Counted from the first letter of the stretch, positions 52,364 through 61,530 are shown. The stretch is 64,000 nt of DNA from CALAED01 sp036555725 (GCA_036555725.1 DATBKU010000110.1:124001-188000); one strand, 5' to 3'. Made by a program: numbers and translations. The notes: generated by a model from the letters alone, not told the origin.

Positions 52364-55344
52364 CAGTCGCTCACCGCCTCGGGCGCCAGCCGGATCACGT
52401 CGCGCAACTCGGCGACCGACAGTTCGGTGAGCCAGTCTTCGCCGGTGCCCACGACACTTTCCGCCAGCGCCTTCTTGCGTTCGATCATCTCGTCGATGCG
52501 CTCCTCCAGGGTGCCGACGCAGATGAACTTGCGGACCTGGACGTTCTTCGTCTGGCCGATCCGGAACGCCCGGTCGGTCGCCTGGTCCTCCACCGCAGGG
52601 TTCCACCAGCGGTCGACATGGATGACGTGGTTGGCGGCGGTGAGGGTGAGCCCGGTGCCGGCGGCCTTGAGGGACAGCAGGAACACGGCGGGCTCGTCGC
52701 CCGTCTGGAAGCGCTGCACGAGATCGTCTCGCTGTCGCTTGGAGGTGCCGCCGTGCAGCCACAGCACAGGGCGGTCCAACCGTGACATCAGGTACGGCTG
52801 CAGCATCGAGCCGAACTCGGCGTACTGCGTGAACACCAGGGCCTTTTCGCCCTGCTCCAGAATCTCGGCGCAGATCTCCTCGAGCCGCTCCAGCTTGCCC
52901 GAGCGGTCCGGCAGCCGGGAGCCGTCCTTGAGCAGGTGGGCCGGGTGGTTGCAGACCTGCTTGAGCTTGGCCATCGTGGCCAGCACCAGACCACGCCGCT
53001 GGGTCCCTTCGCTTTCCGCGATCCGGGCCAGCATGTCCTCCACCGTGGCCTGGTACAGCGATGCCTGCTCGGTGGTCAGGTTGCAGTAGACCTTGATCTC
53101 CTGCTTGTCCGGAAGGTCGGAGATGATGTTCTTGTCGGTCTTGAGGCGACGCAGGATGAACGGCCCGGTGGCCCGTTTGAGCGCCGCCGCGGCGTCCTCG
53201 TCACCGTGTGCCTCGATGGGGACGGCGTAGCGGGCCCGGAACTCCGCGCGCGGGCCGAGCAGCCCGGGGTTGGCGAACTCCATGATCGACCACAGCTCGG
53301 TCAGGTGGTTCTCCACCGGCGTGCCGGTCAACGCCACCCGGCTGCGCGCCGGAATGCCGCGTACCGCCCTGGCCTGCCGGGTGCCACTGTTCTTCAGCGC
53401 CTGCGCCTCGTCGCAGACCACCCGCCCCCACTCGACCTGGGCGAGCATGTCGGCGTCGCGCGTCGCCGTCCCATAGGTGGTGAGCACCAGATCGGCCTGC
53501 GCGACGGCCTGCACCAGGTCGTCGTCACGGTGCCGGCCGGTGCCGTGATGGACGTACACGCGCAGTTTCGGCGTGAACCTCGCCGCCTCCCGCTGCCAGT
53601 TGCCCACCAGCGACATTGGCAGGACGGCCAGGGTCGGCCCGGGGTCGGCCTCGGTCAGCCGCTCGTGCACGAGGAGCGACAAGATCGCCAAGGTCTTTCC
53701 GAGGCCCATGTCGTCGGCGAGGAGGGCGCCGAGACCGAGTTCGTTCATGAAGGACAGCCAGGCCAGCCCGCGCTCCTGGTAGGGGCGCAGCCGAGCCTCG
53801 ATGCCGTCCGGCGTGGTCAACGGCGTCAGACGGCGGTCGGCCTCGCCGGACAGCAGGTCGCCGAGCGCACCGTCGGCGTCCACCTCCGTCAGCGGCAGCG
53901 CCTCCACCCCCGGGTGCATGGCGGCCTGCATCGCTTCGGCGGCGGTCATCGTCCCGCTTCGCCGCTGCCGCATGAAGTCGAGTGCGGCGGCGAGTTGCCG
54001 TTCGTCCAGCTCCACCCATTGGCCGCGCAGCCGTACCAGTGGTGCCTTGAGCCGGGCCAGCTCGGCCAGTTCCTCCTCGGCGATCGACTCCCCGCCGATC
54101 GCCAGGTCCCAGCGGAAGTTCACGAGGTCGGCCATGCCGAACCCGGACGCCGCCGCCGCTCCCGGGCTCGACTCGCCGGTGGCGCGGGTGGTGAGCTTCA
54201 TGCCGAGCCGGGCTCGGCCCGCCCACTGCGGCAGCAGTACGCCGAACCCGGCCGCGGACAGCAGCGGCGCCGCCTCCCGCAAGAACCGGAACGCGCCGGC
54301 CGCGTCCATCTCGGCCGCACGCGGAGCCGGTTGGTTGAGCGCGGGACCCAGCTCGGGGAAGAGCCGGAGCGCCCGGCCGAGGCCGGTCAGCAGGGTCTCC
54401 TCAGCGTCGGCTATCGCCCGTGCCTCACCGGCCCAGACCGATGCCGCCGAGACGAACAGGCTCGGGTCGTCGGTGCCCTGGAGTGCGAACTCCACCTGCC
54501 ACTGATCGTCCGGCTCCTCCACCTCGGCCGGCGGCTCGACCAGCCGGAAGCTCACTCGCAGCGGCCCGGCGGGCAGCCTGGCCGGCGCCGCCCACGCGTC
54601 GAGCTCGGCGGCGAGTTCGTCCGGGTCGTCCCCGAGCTCCCGATCGACCTCCGCGTTCGGGCCGGTCAGCGCGGCCACCCAGCGCTCGGCCAGCGGGAGG
54701 AGGTCGGGCACCCGGCCTTTGCGCGGTGGCAGCAGCGGGTGCGGCACCGCACGTCGTACGGCCGTGTCGGTCAGCCCGTACAGCGCCTCCCGCAGCACCA
54801 CCGACGCGTTCTGGCCGCCCTTGGCGGCACGGCAGGCGGCGGGCATCGCCTGGGCCAGCTCGCGGAAGCGCGGGACGTTGTAGACCACCGGCTGCCAGCG
54901 GGCGGTCAGCGTGCCGTCGTCGCGCAGCAGCGCGGGCAGCACGAGGCCCTTCTCGACATGGTCGAGCGCCTCGTCCGCGATCAGCGCGAGGAACCTCAGG
55001 TCCGTGCCCGGTACGACGTCGGCGTACTCCTCGGCCGAGCGGAGCAGCGTCATCGCCGGGAACTGGCCGAGCACCAGCGCGGGCACGCGCCAGGAGTGCA
55101 GGTCCTCCGCGTCGTGCGGCTCGGCGCCGAGCTCGGGCGACGGGGACGGCCGGTCCGCGGTGCCGGGGAGCAGCATCGTCAACTCGATGCGCCCGGCGTC
55201 ACGCACCAGCGGCTCGTACGAGGTGCCGGCGAAGTCATTGGTCGCGTACGGATGTACGCCCGGCTCGATCTGCTCTGGAGAGTCGGTGCGCTCGGCCCAC
55301 AGGCACAATGCGCCACCGTGCCAGGTGGCGTGGGCGACGAGCAT
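52363..55344 (-). CDS. SNF2-family helicase (SWI2/SNF2 ATPase)
   Basis: A 993-residue protein. The N-terminal half holds an SNF2-associated domain (about 1-500, unlike eukaryotic SNF2). The ATPase core starts near 520: RPYQERGLAWLSFMNEL, Walker A in LLADDMGLGKTLAILSLL (near 544-551), VVCDEAQALKN (DEAQ), LTGTPVENHLTELWSI and, in lobe 2, LVFTQYAEFGSMLQPYL, then SLKAAGTGLTLTAANHVI and HVDRWWNPAVEDQATDRAFR. This is the bacterial SNF2 type. It is followed by the SWIM protein gene with a one-base overlap. It probably remodels protein-DNA complexes or removes proteins from DNA. Confidence 0.93.
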   Translation of the reverse strand: MLVAHATWHGGALCLWAERTDSPEQIEPGVHPYATNDFAGTSYEPLVRDAGRIELTMLLPGTADRPSPSPELGAEPHDAEDLHSWRVPALVLGQFPAMTLLRSAEEYADVVPGTDLRFLALIADEALDHVEKGLVLPALLRDDGTLTARWQPVVYNVPRFRELAQAMPAACRAAKGGQNASVVLREALYGLTDTAVRRAVPHPLLPPRKGRVPDLLPLAERWVAALTGPNAEVDRELGDDPDELAAELDAWAAPARLPAGPLRVSFRLVEPPAEVEEPDDQWQVEFALQGTDDPSLFVSAASVWAGEARAIADAEETLLTGLGRALRLFPELGPALNQPAPRAAEMDAAGAFRFLREAAPLLSAAGFGVLLPQWAGRARLGMKLTTRATGESSPGAAAASGFGMADLVNFRWDLAIGGESIAEEELAELARLKAPLVRLRGQWVELDERQLAAALDFMRQRRSGTMTAAEAMQAAMHPGVEALPLTEVDADGALGDLLSGEADRRLTPLTTPDGIEARLRPYQERGLAWLSFMNELGLGALLADDMGLGKTLAILSLLVHERLTEADPGPTLAVLPMSLVGNWQREAARFTPKLRVYVHHGTGRHRDDDLVQAVAQADLVLTTYGTATRDADMLAQVEWGRVVCDEAQALKNSGTRQARAVRGIPARSRVALTGTPVENHLTELWSIMEFANPGLLGPRAEFRARYAVPIEAHGDEDAAAALKRATGPFILRRLKTDKNIISDLPDKQEIKVYCNLTTEQASLYQATVEDMLARIAESEGTQRRGLVLATMAKLKQVCNHPAHLLKDGSRLPDRSGKLERLEEICAEILEQGEKALVFTQYAEFGSMLQPYLMSRLDRPVLWLHGGTSKRQRDDLVQRFQTGDEPAVFLLSLKAAGTGLTLTAANHVIHVDRWWNPAVEDQATDRAFRIGQTKNVQVRKFICVGTLEERIDEMIERKKALAESVVGTGEDWLTELSVAELRDVIRLAPEAVSD

Positions 55345-55473
55345 GAACGGGATCCCCGAGGCAGGCGATGCGACCGGGACCAGAAGTTACCAGCGCCCAC
55401 CGACAGGCGTGGCCGTCTACTCGAACAAGGCCGCGGTGTCGAGAGCGATCCCGAACGGCTCGGGCGGGGCCGT

Positions 55474-55479
55474 TAGGCT
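55474..55479 (+). promoter_or_regulatory. -10 box upstream of the enoyl-CoA hydratase gene
   Basis: TAGGCT (TANNNT type) lies 36 bases upstream of the GTG at 55516, with GGAGG and GGGAGG ribosome-site candidates between. The gap of 171 bases holds the divergent SNF2 and hydratase starts. No -35 box is convincing. Confidence 0.35.
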
Positions 55480-55515
55480 CGCTCGTGGCAGGAGGAAACG
55501 ATCAGGGAGGCGGTT

Positions 55516-56295
55516 GTGGGGGAGTTCGTACGCGTCGAGGTGGAGGATGCCGTCGCCACCATCCGGCTGGATCGGCCGAAGATGAACGCCCTCAACGCGC
55601 AGATGCAGCGGGAACTGATCGAGGCGGCCCGGCAGGTCGGCGTCGACGACGGCGCGCGGGCCGTGGTGATCTACGGCGGTGAGCGCATCTTCGCGGCGGG
55701 CGTCGACATCAATGAAATGGCGGACATGACGTACGCCGAGATGGCCGTGCACTCCGCGCTGCTGCAGGGGTTTTCCACGGCGATCACGGAGATCCCCAAG
55801 CCGGTCATCGCCGCGATCACCGGGTACGCCCTGGGCGGCGGTCTGGAGATCGCGCTGGGCGCCGACTTCCGCGTGGCGGGGGAGGGCGCCAAGGTCGGAC
55901 AGCCGGAGATCCAGCTCGGCATCATCCCCGGGGCCGGTGGCACGCAGCGGCTGGCGCGGCTGATCGGGCCGGTGCGCGCCAAGGACATGATCTTCTCCGG
56001 GCGGCACGTCAAGGCCGATGAGGCGTTGCACGCCGGCCTGGTCGACAAGGTCGTGCCGGACTCCGACGTGTACGCGGCGGCGCGGGAGTGGGCCGGGCAG
56101 TACGCGCAGGGCCCGGCGGTGGCGCTGCGGGCGGCCAAGCAGGCCATCGATCAGGGCATCGAGGCCGATCTCGACACCGGACTGGAGATCGAACGGCTGC
56201 ACTTCGCCGCGTTGTTCGCCACCGAGGACCAGAAGATCGGCATGCGCAGCTTCGCCGAGCAAGGCCCCGGAAAGGCCCAGTTCAAGGGACGGTAG
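55516..56295 (+). CDS. enoyl-CoA hydratase/isomerase family protein
   Basis: A 259-residue crotonase-fold protein that hydrates trans-2-enoyl-CoA to 3-hydroxyacyl-CoA in fatty-acid breakdown. Visible: LDRPKMNALNAQMQREL, the oxyanion-hole region FAAGVDINEM, ALGGGLEIALGADFRVAG (first catalytic Glu) and GQPEIQLGIIPGAGGTQRLA (second Glu). The GTG at 55516 follows GGGAGG. The next gene starts one base after its stop, but the stand-alone D-aminopeptidase there is not a clear partner. Isomerase activity cannot be excluded. Confidence 0.93.
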   Translation: MGEFVRVEVEDAVATIRLDRPKMNALNAQMQRELIEAARQVGVDDGARAVVIYGGERIFAAGVDINEMADMTYAEMAVHSALLQGFSTAITEIPKPVIAAITGYALGGGLEIALGADFRVAGEGAKVGQPEIQLGIIPGAGGTQRLARLIGPVRAKDMIFSGRHVKADEALHAGLVDKVVPDSDVYAAAREWAGQYAQGPAVALRAAKQAIDQGIEADLDTGLEIERLHFAALFATEDQKIGMRSFAEQGPGKAQFKGR

Positions 56296-56296
56296 G

Positions 56297-57139
56297 TTGA
56301 AGGCGTTCATCTCGGTCGACATGGAGGGCGTCTCCGGGCTCACCGATCCGGAGGAGATGCGCGCGGGCGGGCGCGGCTACGAACGCGGGTGCGAGCTCAT
56401 GACCGGCGACGCCAACGCGGCGATTGCGGGCGCGTACACCGCCGGCGCCGCCGAGGTCGCGGTCACCGACGCGCACGGCATCGGCAAGAACCTCCGGGTC
56501 GACCTGATCGACGAGCGGTGCACGCTGGCGCGGGGGCCGTACAAGCCGATGCGCATGGGCGAGGGGCTCGACTCGTCGTTCGACGTGGCGCTGTTCGTCG
56601 GCTACCACGCGCGCGCCGGGACGGCCGCCGGAGTGCTCAACCACACATGGATGGGCCGGGAGATCCTCAACGTCCATCTCAATGGCGAGGTCGCGGGGGA
56701 GATCCGGCTGATGGCGGCGTTCGCCGGGACGTACGGCGTGCCGGTGGCGCTCGTCACCGGCGACGAGGCCGCGTGCGCGGAGGCACGTCAGCTGCTCGGC
56801 GCGGTCGAGACGGTCGCGGTCAAGGCAGGCTCCGACCGGTACGCCGCCCGCCTGGTGCCGCCGGCCCGGGCCCGGGTGCAGATCGAGGACGCCGCCTGCC
56901 GGGCCCTGCAGAGCCTGGAGCGGTTCACCCCGTACGTCGTGTCGCCGCCGTACACGCTCGGCATCGAGTGGGCGTCGACCGCGATCGCGCAGTCCTGCGC
57001 GGTCATCCCAGGGGTACGGCTGGCCGGGGTGCGCACCACCGAGTTCACCACCGACTACTACACCGAGGTCATGGGCCTGCTCGGCGTCTGCTCCACCATC
57101 GCCGGCGAGGTCGGCTGCACCGGCCTGCACTACGGTTGA
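56297..57139 (+). CDS. M55-family D-aminopeptidase (DppA-like)
   Basis: A 280-residue zinc peptidase that removes D-amino acids from peptides. The start is a TTG one base after the hydratase TAG, so translation is probably coupled. Motifs: KAFISVDMEGVSGLTDPEEM with the metal Asp/Glu, VTDAHGIG, ALFVGYHARAGTAAG and LNHTWMGREILNV. It matches DppA in size and order. Possible roles are recycling D-Ala peptides from the cell wall or using D-peptides. It is convergent with the DUF885 peptidase, four bases away. Confidence 0.88.
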   Translation: MKAFISVDMEGVSGLTDPEEMRAGGRGYERGCELMTGDANAAIAGAYTAGAAEVAVTDAHGIGKNLRVDLIDERCTLARGPYKPMRMGEGLDSSFDVALFVGYHARAGTAAGVLNHTWMGREILNVHLNGEVAGEIRLMAAFAGTYGVPVALVTGDEAACAEARQLLGAVETVAVKAGSDRYAARLVPPARARVQIEDAACRALQSLERFTPYVVSPPYTLGIEWASTAIAQSCAVIPGVRLAGVRTTEFTTDYYTEVMGLLGVCSTIAGEVGCTGLHYG

Positions 57140-57143
57140 GCGG

Positions 57144-58658
57144 TTAGCCAAGGGCGTTGCCGATCAGGCCGAGCGCCGGTGACCCTAGGGTGAGCAGCGC
57201 CGTGTGGAAGCGCTTGTGCGTGTACGCGGTGTCCCACTCCGTGCGGGCCCGCTCGCGCAGCGCCATGATCTCCAGCTTGCCCCAGGTGTAGCGGCCGTAC
57301 GTCGGGTCGTACGTCGCCCGCTGTGCCTCGGCCCGGGCGGCCGAGCCGGCGATGGTGGTGTCTGCGGTGAACCGGGCCGCGCCGTCGGCGACCGTCATCG
57401 CGCCGGTGTGGACGCCGATGGCGCAGGCCAGCCGGGTCACCCGGATCAGCGCCTCCAGCCAGACGCCGATCTCGAAGCGGGGGTCGCCGGCCTCGAAGCC
57501 CTCCTCGACGCAGAGTTCCTCGGCGTAGTGCGCCCAGCCCTCGACGAACGCGGCCGACATCAGGGTCCGCCGTACGGCCGTGGGGGCGCGCCGCAGTGCC
57601 CGGCCGTGCGAGAAGTGTCCGGGCGCCACTTCGTGCACGGTGATGCCGGGCAGCGTGGTGGCGCTGAAGACCTCCAGCCAGTGATCGATGTCCTCCTGCG
57701 GCCAGCTCGGGTCGGGCGGCGTGACGTGGTACCACGACGGCCCGTCGGCCTCGCCCGGCGCCGCCGGCGACATCATCGCCATCGCCCAGCGCCGCGACTC
57801 CGGCGCCGGACCCACCAGGCACTCGCCGTCGTGGTACGGCATCAGGTCGCGTACGCGGGTGAACTCGATCGCCCGCTCCGTCCAGTACCGCGACGCCGCC
57901 AGCACTCCGTCGCTGTCGGGGTGGTCGCGCACCAGCTCACGGCACAGCTCCAGGGGCGGGCGGGAGCCGTCGATCTTGGCGCACGCGGCGGCCAGCCGTT
58001 CGTGCAGCCGGTCGCGCTCCGCGCCGGCCCGTGCGGACAACCGGTCGAGGTCGACATCGAGCGCCTCGGCCGCCCCCATCAGCCGGGCCAGCGCCGGCCC
58101 GCCGAGCGCGATCTCCGCCGGTCCACGTTCGGCGGCCGCGCTCAGGTGCGCGACGAACCGCTCGTGGGCGGCCCGGGCGGCCGCCCCTACCTCGCCGGCG
58201 TCGGCCGGGATGGCCGCGGCCAGCCCGCGGGCCGGGGTGAGCAGCGCGGCCGCCACCGGCGCCGGGACGGCGTCGAGGGTCTTCACGGCCGCGTCGACCG
58301 CATCCGGCCACCGCGCCAGGTGCGCCAGCTTGGCTCGCTCCCGTTCGTCGGCCGGCGCGTAGTCGCGGTCGTAGCAGGCCAGGTCGAGGACCTCCAGGTG
58401 GTACAGCGGGTTGCGCCGGTGCAGCTCCAGCTCGCCGAAGGCCACCCGCAGCCCCTCCTCGACCGCCGCGAGGTGGGCCTCGTCGTGCGGGTCGGCCAGG
58501 CGGTCGCCCTGCCCGAGCCGGGCCAGTGTCGCCCGCACGCCGGCGACCGAGTAGTCGGGCACCCGGCCGTCGTACTCGTGCCGTCCGGCGAACTCACGGA
58601 CCTCGGGAAGGAGCAGGTCGCACACGGCGCGCAGCCGTGGATGGAGATCATCAGTCAT
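57144..58658 (-). CDS. DUF885-family metallopeptidase-like protein
   Basis: A 504-residue protein of the DUF885 family. The zinc-peptidase-like motif VHEVAPGHFSHGRA is near residue 330 and FVEGWAHYAEELCVEEG follows about 30 residues later, the two conserved blocks of the family that resemble the HExxH arrangement. The rest is helical. The ATG at 58658 is taken because the sequence before it is not family-like. The family's substrates are poorly known. It is convergent with dppA and divergent from the first kinase gene. Confidence 0.85.
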   Translation of the reverse strand: MTDDLHPRLRAVCDLLLPEVREFAGRHEYDGRVPDYSVAGVRATLARLGQGDRLADPHDEAHLAAVEEGLRVAFGELELHRRNPLYHLEVLDLACYDRDYAPADERERAKLAHLARWPDAVDAAVKTLDAVPAPVAAALLTPARGLAAAIPADAGEVGAAARAAHERFVAHLSAAAERGPAEIALGGPALARLMGAAEALDVDLDRLSARAGAERDRLHERLAAACAKIDGSRPPLELCRELVRDHPDSDGVLAASRYWTERAIEFTRVRDLMPYHDGECLVGPAPESRRWAMAMMSPAAPGEADGPSWYHVTPPDPSWPQEDIDHWLEVFSATTLPGITVHEVAPGHFSHGRALRRAPTAVRRTLMSAAFVEGWAHYAEELCVEEGFEAGDPRFEIGVWLEALIRVTRLACAIGVHTGAMTVADGAARFTADTTIAGSAARAEAQRATYDPTYGRYTWGKLEIMALRERARTEWDTAYTHKRFHTALLTLGSPALGLIGNALG

Positions 58659-58815
58659 GGGACTGACGCTATCTCGCGATCTCTCGCGTGCTCCATCGGA
58701 TAACGCCTCGATAACACCTTCGCGTACCTCGCCCGTTAACGGCCGCGACCGGAACCGAAATGGGGGCGTACGCCGTCCAAGAGGACATAGAAAGCCATTA
58801 CGGGGTGAGAGGACG

Positions 58816-59634
58816 ATGACGGCGGCACTGGGCGGGTATCGCCTGCTGGAGCGCATCGGCGAGGGGAGCACGGCGGTGGTCTACCGCGCCGTAGACCCCT
58901 ACGGCCGGACGGTCGCGTTGAAGGAGCCGCGGCTCGACATTGCGGACGAGGCGGAGGTACGGCAGCGGCTGGCCCGCGAGATCTCCGTGCTCAGCAAGAT
59001 CCGCAGCCCCTACGTCGCGACCCTCCTCGACGCCGATGTCGCCGGTGAGCGGCCGTACATCGTCACCGACTACGTCGCCGGGGTGCCACTGCGCGGTCTG
59101 ATCGGCACGTACGGTCCGCTGCGCGGGACGGCCCTGCACCGGTTCGCTCAGCGGCTGGCCGCGGCACTCGCCACCGTGCACCGCGCCGGGGTCGTGCATC
59201 GCGACCTGACGCCGGCCAACATCATGGTGCTCGGCGGCTCGCCCGTCGTCATCGACTTCGGCATCGCACACGACGCCTCGGCCGCGCAGACCACTCGGCC
59301 CGGCATGCTGGTCGGCACGCCCGCCTACCTCGCGCCCGAGCTGGTCGAGGGCGAGCGCGCGACCGCGGCCTCGGACGTCTTCGCGTGGGCGGCGACGCTG
59401 GCGTACGCGGCGACGGGGCGCCCTCCGTTCGGCACCGGCTCGCTGCACGCGGTCTGCTACCGGATCCTGCGCGGCACGGTGGAGCTGGGCGATGCCCCGG
59501 AGCCGCTCCGCGCGATGCTGGAGCTCGGGCTGCGGCGCGATCCGGCGACCCGTCCGGCGGCGCCGTGGTTCGCCACCAGCCTCGCCTCGTGGTCCGCCGA
59601 ACCGGAGGCCGCGCTGCGGGTCTCCGCGGCGTGA
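58816..59634 (+). CDS. serine/threonine protein kinase, kinase domain only
   Basis: A 272-residue Hanks-type kinase. Gly loop IGEGSTAVVY, invariant K36 in TVALKEPRL, catalytic loop VVHRDLTPANIMVL (D130), DFG at 147-149 and the APE segment. In the catalytic loop the usual Lys after the catalytic Asp is Thr, so activity should be tested. It has no sensor domain or membrane helix. The ATG at 58816 follows GAGAGG. The next gene encodes a longer kinase with high similarity in the kinase domain, so the two are tandem paralogues. Confidence 0.9.
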   Translation: MTAALGGYRLLERIGEGSTAVVYRAVDPYGRTVALKEPRLDIADEAEVRQRLAREISVLSKIRSPYVATLLDADVAGERPYIVTDYVAGVPLRGLIGTYGPLRGTALHRFAQRLAAALATVHRAGVVHRDLTPANIMVLGGSPVVIDFGIAHDASAAQTTRPGMLVGTPAYLAPELVEGERATAASDVFAWAATLAYAATGRPPFGTGSLHAVCYRILRGTVELGDAPEPLRAMLELGLRRDPATRPAAPWFATSLASWSAEPEAALRVSAA

Positions 59635-59645
59635 TGAACGGCCCT

Positions 59646-59674
59646 TTGACACATCGCGCGGGGCCCGGGATATG
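59646..59674 (+). promoter_or_regulatory. promoter for the second kinase gene
   Basis: TTGACA at 59646-59651, then a 17-base spacer and GATATG (59669-59674). It lies between the two kinase genes and would give a 5' leader of about 40 bases. A TAATGT at 59709-59714 is an alternative -10 box eight bases from the ATG at 59723, which would give a leaderless message. Confidence 0.4.
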
Positions 59675-59722
59675 TCGCGCGCGGTCGGCCAATGACGATC
59701 GGCGCGGGTAATGTGGCGTCCA

Positions 59723-61432
59723 ATGAAGGGGGTCAAAACGTCCGGCGATCGCATCGGCCGCTACCGCCTGCTCGAACGTCTGGGCGAGGGCGGCATGGGG
59801 GTCGTGCATCTCGCCGAGGATTCGCACGGCCGCCAGGTGGCGATCAAGGTGCTGCGCCCCGCGGTGGCCGGTGACGTCACGGCCCTGCGCCGGCTGGCCC
59901 GCGAGGTCGACACGATGCGGCGCGTGCACAGCCCGCACGTCGCCGAGATCATCGACGCCGACGTCACCGCCGAGCCGCCGTACGTCGTGACGCAGTACGT
60001 GCCGGGCAGCACGCTGGAGGAGTCGGTCTTCGAGAACGGGCCGCTGTACGGGTCCGCGCTGCAACGGCTCGCCATCGGGCTCGCCCGTGCGCTGGCCGCG
60101 ATCCACGGCGCCAACGTGATCCACCGCGACCTCAAGCCGGGCAACGTCATGTTCCTCGACGGCGAGCCGATCGTGATCGACTTCGGCATCGCGCAGGCCG
60201 TCGACTCGACCCGGCTGACCGCGACCGGGCTCGTCATCGGCACGCCCGGCTACCTGGCGCCCGAGATCATCGAGGGCGAAGACGCCGGCGCGCCGTCCGA
60301 CGTGCACTCCTGGGCGAGCACGCTGGCGTTCGCCGCGACCGGGCGGCCGCCGTTCGGCACCGGCACCTTCGAGTCGGTCTTCTACAAGATCATGGAGGGC
60401 ATGCCCGACCTCGACGGCGTGCCCGACGCGCTGCTGCCGCTGATTCGCTCGGCGATGGCGCGGCATCCGGCCGAGCGGCCGTCGGCGTCGGCGCTCGCGG
60501 AGCTGGCCCGCCGCATCGACCTCGACGTGACCACGCCCGACTTCCGGCAGCCGAGCGCGGCCCGTGTCGAGTCGCCGGCGCGGGCGCGGACGCCGGAGGC
60601 TCGCCGCACCGCCGCCGCACCGCCGTCGGCGCAGCCGAAGGACTTCCGCGGCCTGCTGCCGCCGGCTCCGCCGCCCCGCGCACCGGCGGCTCCGCGGCCC
60701 GCGTCGTCGACGGTCCCGCAGGCGCGGGTGCCCGCGACGCAGGGTCGGGGCGCGTACGGGGGCGGCCCGTACGGACCGGTGTCACAGCAGCGTCCGAGCG
60801 GCTACCTCGGCGGGCCGCCGCAGCGCCCCAAGCCGTACGGCTGGTATAAGGTGCTCAGCCTGCTGTTGCTGGCGGCCACCATCGGGCTGGCCGCGATGCT
60901 GCCGATGGTGACGGCCATCGTCGTCCTGGTCGTGCTGCTCCTGTTGCGCGCCGGCGACCGGGCGGCCAAGGACATGCAGTCCAAGCGCGACCGGCGCGGA
61001 CGGCGCAACGGCGACGCGATCAAGGCCACGCTGTGGGCGCCGTTCAAGCTGCCGCGCGCGCTGCTGACCACAGTGTTCATCTCGCCGATCGGCGCCATGG
61101 CCGGGGCCGTCGTGCTGTTCGTCCTCATCGTGGCCCGGCCGCAGATGTCGGTGCCGCGGGCGATCGCGATCAGCGTGGCGACCTTCATCCTGGTCCAATG
61201 CGTCGGGCCGGGCAGCGAGTCGGTCCGCACCCAGCTGGCCCGGACCTGGAGCGTCCTGGCGCCGCGGCGCGAGGCCGCGATCGTGTGGGCGGTGTGTCTT
61301 GCCCTGCTCGCCGCCTTCCTGCTCACGTTGGCGCCCACCCAGCTGCCCGATCTGCGGCCGTTCGACTTCGGGTGGATGACGGGCAGCCTCGAGAATCTCC
61401 GCGACGTGATCCGCGATCTGTTCGGCGGCTGA
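59723..61432 (+). CDS. membrane serine/threonine protein kinase
   Basis: A 569-residue kinase. The domain (about 12-265) has GEGGMGVVHL, K42 in VAIKVLRP, VIHRDLKPGN with D136, DFG at 153-155 and APEII; all key residues are present. A Pro/Ala-rich linker (about 270-370) leads to a membrane part with about five hydrophobic segments (VLSLLLLAATIGLAAML, TAIVVLVVLLLL, MAGAVVLFVLIVA, ISVATFILVQCVG, AIVWAVCLALLAAFLLTL). No extracellular PASTA or other sensor is seen, so signals may be read in the membrane. The start is ATG 59723; ATG 59711 adds four residues. Substrates are unknown. Confidence 0.92.
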   Translation: MKGVKTSGDRIGRYRLLERLGEGGMGVVHLAEDSHGRQVAIKVLRPAVAGDVTALRRLAREVDTMRRVHSPHVAEIIDADVTAEPPYVVTQYVPGSTLEESVFENGPLYGSALQRLAIGLARALAAIHGANVIHRDLKPGNVMFLDGEPIVIDFGIAQAVDSTRLTATGLVIGTPGYLAPEIIEGEDAGAPSDVHSWASTLAFAATGRPPFGTGTFESVFYKIMEGMPDLDGVPDALLPLIRSAMARHPAERPSASALAELARRIDLDVTTPDFRQPSAARVESPARARTPEARRTAAAPPSAQPKDFRGLLPPAPPPRAPAAPRPASSTVPQARVPATQGRGAYGGGPYGPVSQQRPSGYLGGPPQRPKPYGWYKVLSLLLLAATIGLAAMLPMVTAIVVLVVLLLLRAGDRAAKDMQSKRDRRGRRNGDAIKATLWAPFKLPRALLTTVFISPIGAMAGAVVLFVLIVARPQMSVPRAIAISVATFILVQCVGPGSESVRTQLARTWSVLAPRREAAIVWAVCLALLAAFLLTLAPTQLPDLRPFDFGWMTGSLENLRDVIRDLFGG

Positions 61433-61454
61433 CCCCGGTGTTTCGCCCACCTGC

Positions 61455-61466
61455 TACCCATGGGTA
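61455..61466. promoter_or_regulatory. palindromic operator in front of etfB, overlapping a -35 region
   Basis: TACCCATGGGTA is a perfect 12-bp palindrome, and the half-site TTACCCAT recurs at 61496-61503. A TAGGGT -10 box follows at 61481-61486, so the palindrome covers the -35 position. A TetR-type repressor of fatty-acid or energy metabolism would fit; no regulator gene is adjacent. Confidence 0.5.
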
Positions 61467-61530
61467 ACATCGGTAGGGGTTAGGGTTCGAACGCGTTACC
61501 CATTGACTGCAGGGAGGTCGTTCACCGGCC

